Shown one piece after another: positions 55,989-64,000 of a DNA stretch of 64,000 bases; the stretch's first letter is position 1, and each line of letters opens with the position of its first letter. Both the position numbers and the translations under genes were made by a program. Origin of the DNA: Alitta virens (lineage: Eukaryota; Annelida; Polychaeta; Phyllodocida; Nereididae); assembly GCA_932294295.1 (NCBI GenBank), contig OW028583.1, positions 3,904,501-3,968,500 of the forward strand, in the 5' to 3' direction. Under the pieces are notes generated by a model. It made no database searches and was not told the DNA's origin. It was given only the letters and a program-made list of their open reading frames with translations.

Positions 55989-56539
55989 CTAGAGTATAAA
56001 AATTTGTGAGATTTCTCCCTGTTTATTTTGAAGTATAAAAGATTTATTCTAGCTATTGCAATAAAACTACTTCATACTTACTGAATATCTTTAGTGAGAC
56101 GGACGCTGAATGCGTCTTACAGTGAACTGCATTACAAACCATTCAACCGTCTATTTTTTTTTATAGATAAGCACATGATTAAAATGTGCTCACGGTAATC
56201 ATGGTACCACAATGTCACAGTAATATAACGTAGCAGCGCTCTATACATATCTTCAATCCCTTGGCACTGAACTCTGTCGCTCAGCCAACAGCATTTTGAT
56301 TTTTGTATCGACTTCGCCTCGGTTTAAATCCCAGATATTGGCACAGATCACGTACAATGAAACAATACTGTCTGAATTATTTACACCATGATAGGATCCT
56401 ACACAGCATGGACCTCTGCATTTGGTTTCAGTTTTTATCCCTGATTGTTTACGGTGAGATCACTCAATTTCAATCCCACAGGCTTTAACAAATATTTCCA
56501 TCACTCAACAGACCACATATTATTATCATATCTCATGTT

Positions 56540-56662
56540 GGTAGAGTGCTGCCACCTGTTGAGTTTGCGTTAAACTAGCTTTTCATGTCAACAGACTTGC
56601 TTATGATAAGCAGTTGTTCACATTAATACAACCTCACTGTAATACAATAGAGCACTCTAATT
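56540..56662 (+). mobile_element. Diverged MITE of the AGAGTGCTCCGTT family
   Basis: The left end GTAGAGTGCTGCCACCTG and the right TTAATACAACCTCACTGTAA, then TACAATAGAGCACTCTA, resemble 58874-59055. Confidence 0.5.
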
Positions 56663-57394
56663 AAAGGTTATTTCCACAATACTCTTTATGTTAATTACCC
56701 AATGGTAATTATTGACAGACATCATAATACAACTCATATTCGCCTTCCTGCTCGGCAAACAAAATTTTCATTAGTTTTAGTTGCCCCGATGGACCACAAA
56801 TGCTGATTAACAATTAGCCGAGCTTACAACCCATGCTAATTAGAATTTACAGAACTCCACATAATTAGGACACTGAAGAACACCCTTGCAAGGCTGATAT
56901 TTGTTCTAGGGGACTCATAATTTAAGAAACAATTACGCCCAGGGGTTTTCACTTCAATTATGTACATGCTTTGGCAAACAAATTATATACTCAGTACAAT
57001 TTCATATCTTACAAAGCCAGATCTCGGAGCATAAATAAAATAGTGCTACATAAGTTAACTAAGTATTTTTAACTGACTGCGCTCCAATAAAGGGCAATAT
57101 GAGTTACAATTCAATTCATGAGCCTTCATAGTTTCTAAGTCAGAAACCAATAAGGACATGTAAGGGAGTATCATCATACAAGTAAACACAAACATCTGAA
57201 AGGTACTTCAAATATTTTTACAATTTTTTTTCATAATTAGGCTAAAATTCGCGTGTGACATTTTAAATTGCCTGCACTGTAGTTTTCACTCAATCTGGAG
57301 TATTGTGTACAAACATGTTTTTTCCCTTGATGAAAGTAACATCAGCACACCAGCATCAAAAATCCATTACATACTTATCACATTCTTTTGCTTA

Positions 57395-57602
57395 GGGCTC
57401 TTCCATTTAAAAAAGAGGGGGGGGGGGGGGGGGGGGTTCTCTAAAAGAGAAAAAGAGGGGTGGTTGACCAGTATTTTCTGAATATCTTAATGCAGAAAAG
57501 ATAAGCGTTTTTTTTTTTCTGTCAAAACACAAAAAGCAAGGGCTGAAAATGTTCCCGTCTCCTCCCCCTCCCTCCCCCCCCCTTTTTTAAATGGAAATGC
57601 CC
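57395..57602 (+). mobile_element. MITE GGGCTCTTCCATTTAAA with TTA target duplication
   Basis: TTA lies on both sides (57392-57394, 57603-57605). The interior starts with 20 G (57417-57436) and ends with poly-C and TTTAAATGGAAATGCCC. A 3-bp TTA duplication fits PIF/Harbinger-type elements. Confidence 0.75.
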
Positions 57603-58232
57603 TTACAAGAAATCATGTTTGATATGTTTTACACAGGCAAGACTATGGTAAAAACATACGATCATATTAACCATCCATTTCTGTTTTTCTTTGGGAATTT
57701 TTTTCTACATTACCTTTTCAATATATGTGACTTCATAGGACGCCAGGGTGGGTCCGCAATGGCTAACAATGATACGACATGATCACCAGGCTGGTGTCGC
57801 GCCAACGTGGCATAATATTGGAGTGCACAGTATTGACATCAAAATTGGTCAGGCCCATATCAAGAAATGCTCAAATATGTACAAGTAGCAAATGCGAAGA
57901 TAAAACTATAATAATATAATAATATTATAAAGCAGCACTACAACTATAGAAAAAGTCTGGAAAATTTACGCAGTCAAAAGAGGAAGCAAGTTTAATACAT
58001 AATAATTAGAGTTTATGTTCCCCCAAAATGCTTTCCGCAGAGGCAAGTTCCACACAATTAACCTAGTATTCATCTTCCGAGTGTTAATCTCATATATCCT
58101 CCACGCGACTCTTGCACACCACTCTTTAATAAAATCTGCTTTCCTCAATGATACTTTGCTCCATTTATCATTCAATCGTTTTGCAGGCATCACAGTTTTC
58201 TTCTTTTATCTATTTTTTGTTTTTTTTTGCAG

Positions 58233-61200
58233 TTAAACGGCGAGTTTTAGACCGGCCATCATAGCAGCAGATATGCCCCCGGTCACAGGCAAAGTGACCA
58301 GCCAGGCTAACACAATGTTCCTGAAGATCGACCAGTCGACGTTCTCACGAGCTCTGAAACGCCCCACGAACACCACGGAGCCAACTTTGCAGTGCGTGGT
58401 TGAAATTGGAATGCCGATGTTCGATGCAACCAGGACAGTCAGTGCAGAGCCAATCTCAATGCAGAAGCCACTGCAATTGAAAAAATATAGCAATGCTTAA
58501 GGGCTGTTCCATTTAAAATTGAGGGGTGGGAGGCCAACAGGAAGGTGGTTGACCAGTATTTTACTTTAATATCTTAATGTAGAAAAAAAGAGGGGGTTGG
58601 GAAGGAGGGGGTCTGTCAAAAAATAAAAAGCGGGGGTGGATGGTGTCAGAAAATCTTTAGGATCACCAGTTAAAAAATTACAAAGATAAAATTGACATCA
58701 GTTATTAAATTTATGGTGAGGTATGGCATAATATCAATCAAAATTTTTTTTTACTAAATACAGGCTGAGCATCACCATTATTTCAAAATTATCGGGCAAA
58801 AAGACATAGACTACATGTATATTCAAATATTTATCTTACACTTACTCAACATGGCATTTCTTAAAATATCAAGTAGAGTCCTCCGTTGTAATGCTGTGAG
58901 GTTGTATTAACGTGAACACCTGCTCATCATAACCAAGTCAGTTGAATTTTGCCAGCAACTTGACGACAGGTGGCAGCACCAGTTGGTCACTGTGTGCCAT
59001 CTAGTGGTAAACATCACGGTGATACAACCTCACGGCATTACAACGGAGCACTCTACCGCAACAGCAAATATTCTAAAAGAGTACTATACCTGGAAGGTGT
59101 AATTTTAGTCAGATCTTCACCGAGTGTTTTAATGACACGACGTCCCCAGATCCACAGACCAATAGAGATGCCAAACCCTCCGTAGAGCAGAATCCAGATG
59201 GGGGTGGAGGCTTTGGCGGTCACAGATTCGGTGGTAGCGCTCAGCCACAGGCTAACCACAGGTCCTATTGCATTGCTGGAAGAAGTGAATTACCAATTTA
59301 GTCAAATCAATATTTTAAACCAAATACATAATTTTTGACATAACATCAAGCCAGAGGAAAATTTTCAGATCTTATAACATGATTACAGCATATCACTTTT
59401 CAACTTCAGTATCAGAATTTCTGGTCCAGAATTCCTTTCAAAAAATCACTTGAGAACTGAACTTTTACAACTCTAAAGTCGGTTGAGACTGCTCGGGCAG
59501 TGATAACACTGACTATAAACCATAATTACATTTACAAATCTTTGTAGTCGGGTTTTTAAATATATTTGAATAAATAAATAAAATACACATCTAAATTGGA
59601 CGAAAAGTTAAGGTACAACAGCGGTTGTACCAGAAAGACCATGGATATTATATTCAATCAAACATGATCACATCTCTCACCTGACATCGTTTCCCCCGTG
59701 GGCAAACGAGCCAAACACGGCCGTCAGGATCTGCAGGAAACTGAAGAGTTGTCCAGTTTCTGGTCTGTCCGTCACCGCTGACCTTCCCGCCTCAAGGCTG
59801 TTCTCCTGCTGCAAAAGAAAAATATCACACTGTACAAAATATTCACTTCCAAGCATAAAGACATCTTTATCAAATATTTCACCGGCTTCAATTAACCGGC
59901 GAATGTGTATTTGTTAACTCCTGACTTTGAGGGATTTAACTAACTTATACTCCATTCGGCATATATACTAATTTGTTTGTTTTGTTTGTTTTTACTGCCT
60001 TTATTAGGCAAAACAAATTCAGTTTGCACTCAGGAGGGAGTTAACTAACATTTTCGTTCGTTTTTGCCCGTTTAGAACATGAGGAAAACAGTCTAAGTGG
60101 AGTAAAAATTCATTGAAACACCCGCAGTATAATAAGTCATAAGAAAATAGCACACTCCACAAATTAAATACTGGGGAATGCTCTGTAGTCCTCAGCAGTG
60201 GATTTTCCAGAAAGCTTCTTGATATTTCCACTAGGTGGCTACTGGCAGAATGGTGCAATCCTATTGGTTGCAGAGCTTGCCGCTCTAGATTCTCAGCTAT
60301 TCTGATTGGTTGAAGCAAGTATTTCTAGTGCATTTCGATGTATATTTGATGCCTTATGCTTTAATGAATTTTGTTGCTTTCGTTAAGTAAGTTGCATTTA
60401 TTGAATCAAATGGTAACAGTAAATTGTGTAATAGCAGAAGAAGGCAGGCTTATGCAGTGTCATAGTTTGCAGTGTTCTGTGCAAACGGTATATCAAGAAT
60501 TGGTGTACATCCCTACTTTCTACTGTATTCTGCATAGTTCGATAATTAAAATTGCCCGCTAATGCATGTGAGCCGCTAAAGTCAGTACAATTTTTGGTAA
60601 GTAAGCCAAATTTGGGTTTAATGCAGTATAGCGGACCTAAGTTATTGACCATATTTGGCGTCCATAAAACATGAAAATAATCTTCATTTTTGACCAAATT
60701 TCGTTCTGGCACACAATAAGTATACATCTGTGTAGAGTAGCGGGGGTTTGGGAAAAATAAACGTGCGTTCTTGCCACACCGCCGCTGTTAGTTTGTGACG
60801 TCACTCATTGAATTCAAGCATTTTACGTCATAGGCCTGGTAACGAGTCTCGCTAAGTATGGTCAATAGTTTGGGTCCGCTATACTGCACTTTTTTCCAAA
60901 TTTTTAAACTGATAAACCAAGAATCTTCAGTTCTACTCACTTCTCCTTTTTCCACGGAGGACACACTTCCCCGACGGCTATTGTTGTTAGGTGTTGCGAT
61001 GGTGACTATCGGTTTGTTGTTCAGTCCATTTTGTTTCTGGCAGTTACTGACATCTTCGTGTGTCCCGCAAGTGATTGGCGTTGAGCTGCCCAGTTTGTAT
61101 TCATTATCCATCAAAGGTGCGTTCTCCGTTTTGTCGATCTGCAAAATGTTATTATCATTTTGAAATGTTTTGTTCCTTTGCCTGTGTATTAAATATTTCT

Positions 61201-64000
61201 TTTTGACAAGTAAAATTCATTCATTCATTCCCAAATAATTTGAGCAGTTTATGTTTCAAGGTGGTCAGCGTCCTGCAAATTCCCTTTCGCAGACTTTTCT
61301 ATGACTGAAATGGAGTGCTTCATTTACTGTGATCCATTCTTATCCGTGATTACCTTCTGTTTCATTTGCCATGATAGCAAGAAAGAAAGAGTTGGTTCTT
61401 ATTGCTTTATGATAGGTGGCAGCACCATACAGACATGCTGATAGTGGTGAGACTACTCTTGGTTATCTGTGGATCACGTTAAACTGACCATGCACTCTAT
61501 GAATTAAGTCTTTTTATTTTTCATTTATGATTTTTTTTTTCCTCACAGCAAATTATGTTAAGGACATATCTCCAAAAAAACTATGGAAGTTGCCATTTTC
61601 TAACTTATTCCTAACCATAGAGTCCTGTACATTTAGTTAATGACCCCCCCCCCCCCCCCAATAGGGGGTCTCATTTTTGGGACTTTTATTCATATGATCT
61701 TCAGGATGTTAAAACTTCCAAAAAAAATTTCAGCCAATTATATTCATATCCCACCTTATAGAGTCTATTGGCCAGTTGCCGAATACCCACTTTCCCCGTA
61801 CAAATCATTAATATGAGACAGCTACCCATAATACGACAATGTTAATGACCCCTAGATTTAACTCACCCCCACAGGCTTCACAGGAACTGTCGTCGACGAC
61901 CCATTCCCTTCAGGAATCGATTCGATGTTTGGCTTTTTCTCGTTTTCTTTATCTTCAGTATTCTTATCATTTTTTTCACACTCGCTCTGAGAACGCAGCC
62001 GGCCTCCCTCGCTCTTATGTCTCACCCTCTCGGCGATGGTCGTCTCACTCTCGCTGTAATAACGCGGTCTTTCACTCTCGCTGTGGTGTCTTTTCCTCTC
62101 ACTCTCACTCGCCCTGCGCTGTCTTTCACTCTCGGACGTCCTTCGTCCCCAGCTCATGCGTCTCTTCTCGCCGTGAGGATAAGTAATTTCAGTCAGGATA
62201 CGACCTGTTGTCAGTATAACCATATCGTTAAGTATCATAAATATCATAAGTACTACCTGCAGTATAATTGCAGGTATAAGAACAACATTTGAGTGATTGA
62301 TTCCTTCTATGTTTAATTTACATTAAATTTAATAGGAAACCCCAGACTTAATTAATTAAAGTGGGCATCTACCCTTACAAATACGACCTGTCATCAGTAC
62401 AAAATAGTTCGTAAGTATCTTAACTTTCTCAGTATGTAGTATTTCTGCCATCCAACAGTAAGTATGTAGCTAACAGTGTCTGTAGTATCCTTGCTGGTTG
62501 TAATACTATTATAACGTGACGATGTATTACCGTATCACCTTGTAATCATGTGCATGTCTATTGACACATGATTGAAATTTGCCGGTAGCAAGGTTTTTAT
62601 GACAAACAAGTTCAATGCAAAACTTCCAATAGGTGGCAGCACCTGTCAGTCACCATACGCCACCTAGCGGTAATAGATCACGGTATTACAACGGAGCACT
62701 CTATACATATCTCAGTCATTCTATCGTTTAATTGATCTAATACTTGGATTGGTAAACCCCAGGCTTAAGTATGAGTGGACATCTATCCTTAGCTCAACAC
62801 CAATATATACAGTTCCAATAATTGAAATAACTGGAAACCCCAGACATAGTTAAAAGTGGGCATCTACCCTTGTATTAGTGCAATTCCAACACACTGAGCC
62901 CTATTAACAGTATGTGGTCATTCTATGTTTTATTTACATCATTGGAAACCCCAGACTTAATTGTGGATTTTCACGGAAGGTTCTTTGTATTTCCACCAGG
63001 TGGCTACAACAGAATACTGCAATTCTATTGGCTAAAAAATTTCCAAGCAGCAGTATTTTTTGTGCATTTTAATTTATATTTGACACTTTATCATTTATTT
63101 ATATTTTGTTTTTTTTCTGAGAAAGTTATATTTATGGAATCAGTTAGTTATTACCTACTGTGTCTGAAAAGCAAAAGGAGTAATAAGAGGGGAGGAAAGA
63201 CTTGTCTTGCTGAATTCAGGGCTGCTCAGAGAAAAGACTCTATTAAAAGTGGGCATCTACCCTTGTATTGGCGCAATTCCAATACACGGAGCCCTACTAA
63301 CAAAAGGTGGTCATTTATTTACATAATTGGAAACCCCAGACTTAATTAAAGTGGGCATCGACCCTTGTATTGGCGCAATTCCAACACACTAAGCCCTATT
63401 AACAGTAGGTGGTCAGTCTATCTCTAATTTACATAATTGGAAACCCAGAAAACTTGGCTAAGGATTAGGGTTATCACACGGTTGATTCAGTTCAAGAGAC
63501 ACCAACTTGCAAACATTAATTATTGAGCTGTATTCTCAGCATCAAAGTGGGTATTTTGTTAACAAGAAAGATGAGGCTTATAACTTCGATAAGGATTTCT
63601 GTTTGAACACAGAGCTCTATGCCTTGCCCACATGGGATTTCTCTGTGCGGGACTGCCTAGATGTATTGCCTAAAGGAGGACTAAGTCCTGTTTCTATATT
63701 CATTCATTCTTTTAGTCAGTAGTTAACTTAAACCCAGCTTATCTACATTCGGGATTTTTGGAACAAATGTCAATGGATGAAAAAAATTTAAAAAAACTTC
63801 GCACATACCATCCACAAATAAATATTTTTGGTGTTCCTAGCTCAGTTTAAGATGAGATATATAATAGCATTATTACAATCTACTCATTTAACCTCAGGGA
63901 CAGGAGAACCTTGTAACTCGGGATTGGGCAGGAAAGTTGGGTGTCCACGTGAATGGTAATGTACATCGTCGAACTTAAAAATATGCCTAGGTGCAAGCGG
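58233..64000 (-). CDS. SLC20/PiT sodium-phosphate cotransporter, 3' part of gene
   Basis: Exons on the - strand: 63910-64000 (tentative, runs off the edge), 61867-62204, 60941-61138, 59681-59808, 59090-59275, 58233-58470 (stop TAA). The last five join in frame. Together they give the large cytoplasmic loop and the C-terminal PiT domain: [102 protein letters not shown], and [31 protein letters not shown] and STTHCKVGS are the two PiT signature regions. Known role: plasma-membrane Na+/phosphate symport. The loop is short and charged, with repeated SESER blocks. The tentative exon ([13 protein letters not shown]...NPELQ) uses donor CAAG|GTTCTC to match phase 1 of the next exon. N-terminal membrane helices lie outside the window. 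Confidence 0.9.
58501..58665 (+). mobile_element. MITE GGGCTGTTCCATTTAAA, right end lost
   Basis: Shares GGTTGACCAGTATTTTACTT and GTCTGTCAAAAAATAAAAAG with 57395 and 51061. It sits in the last intron of the transporter gene, 30 bases from the last exon. Confidence 0.65.
58874..59055 (+). mobile_element. MITE with TIR TAGAGTNCTCCGTTGTAATG
   Basis: Left TAGAGTCCTCCGTTGTAATG, then CTGTGAGGTTGTATTAACGTG; right CACGGTGATACAACCTCACG, then GCATTACAACGGAGCACTCTA. It is in the last transporter intron, 35 bases from a donor site. Confidence 0.8.
60193..60420 (+). repeat. Dispersed repeat A, diverged copy in transporter intron
   Basis: AGCAGTGGATTTTCCAGAAA, ATTTCCACTAGGTGGCTACT, CTATTGGTTG and TAGTGCATTTCGATGTATAT align with repeat A; the right end is lost after ATTGAATCA. 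Confidence 0.65.
60622..60889 (-). mobile_element. MITE TGCAGTATAGCGGACC in transporter intron
   Basis: The ends TGCAGTATAGCGGACC and GGGTCCGCTATACTGCA are inverse; the interior matches 5689-5995 in reverse (TGACGTCA, ATTTTACGTCATA). Confidence 0.8.
62520..62706 (+). mobile_element. MITE of the GCTCCGTTGTAATACCG family
   Basis: The right end CACGGTATTACAACGGAGCA, then CTCTA, and interior AATAGGTGGCAGCACCTGTC and CACCATACGCCACCTAGCGG match 58874-59055; the left end is decayed. It splits two members of the 127-bp array. Confidence 0.65.
62963..63242 (+). repeat. Dispersed repeat A inserted in the 127-bp array
   Basis: The flanking array unit reads CCAGACTTAATTAAAGTGGG when empty and is broken here as CCAGACTTAATT / AAAAGTGGG, which defines both ends of repeat A (GTGGATTTTC ... 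GACTCT). The short frame [20 protein letters not shown] is open. Confidence 0.8.

Larger units (their letters stand above)
62275..63450 (+). repeat. Tandem array of about 127-bp units in transporter intron
   Basis: Units carry GGAAACCCCAGACTTAATTA, then AAGTGGGCATCTACCCTTGT, GCAATTCCAACACACTGAGC and CCTATTAACAGTAGGTGGTC. Members near 62320, 62750, 62835, 62940-63260, 63330 and 63440; some are separated by other sequence. Confidence 0.75.

Overview
This window is eukaryotic, animal nuclear DNA. The genes are split by GT-AG introns of about 0.3 to 3.3 kb, the base composition is AT-rich, and much of the non-coding space is short DNA transposons (MITEs), tRNA-derived SINEs, poly-G runs and tandem repeats. 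The gene content (an ionotropic glutamate-type receptor, an alpha-arrestin and a SLC20/PiT phosphate transporter) fits any bilaterian. The repeat style suggests a marine invertebrate such as an echinoderm or hemichordate, but I cannot fix the taxon from sequence alone.

Region 1 (1-19139) is a direct tandem duplication with a period of about 10.28 kb. Each unit carries the ligand-binding and membrane exons of the same ionotropic glutamate receptor gene on the + strand, followed by a repeat-rich 3' flank. The two units differ at only about ten places over 8.86 kb. Copy 1 begins before the window. Copy 2 starts exactly where copy 1 ends (8860/8861) and appears to lack its own 5' exons.

Region 2 (19140-28660) has no gene that I can recognise. 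It holds a minisatellite of about 58 copies of a 21-bp unit (21891-23105), a purine-rich minisatellite (25037-25520), several MITEs, two tRNA-type SINE copies and long poly-G tracts.

Region 3 (28667-39269) is a complete alpha-arrestin (ARRDC-type) gene on the + strand. It has 8 coding exons and encodes 498 residues with arrestin N and C domains and a Pro/Gly/Tyr-rich tail with four PPxY motifs. One intron is best explained as a GC-AG intron.

Region 4 (39270-58232) is intergenic, about 19 kb. It contains MITEs, SINEs, a decayed retrotransposon gag/ORF1 fragment with zinc knuckles that was interrupted by a SINE (46.5-47.3 kb), a palindrome of about 240 bp, and several minisatellites.

Region 5 (58233-64000) is the 3' half of a SLC20/PiT sodium-phosphate cotransporter gene on the - strand. 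Five exons are confident and one is tentative; its 5' part lies beyond the right edge. Its introns hold MITEs, two copies of a 280-bp repeat and a tandem array of about 127-bp units.

The three genes have no evident shared pathway; their adjacency looks incidental. I found no RNA genes (all tRNA-like segments look like SINE heads) and no CRISPR array. The most unusual material is the recent receptor duplication, a dispersed 280-bp repeat found in introns of all three genes that carries a partly conserved short reading frame, and several cases of transposon ends turned into tandem arrays.
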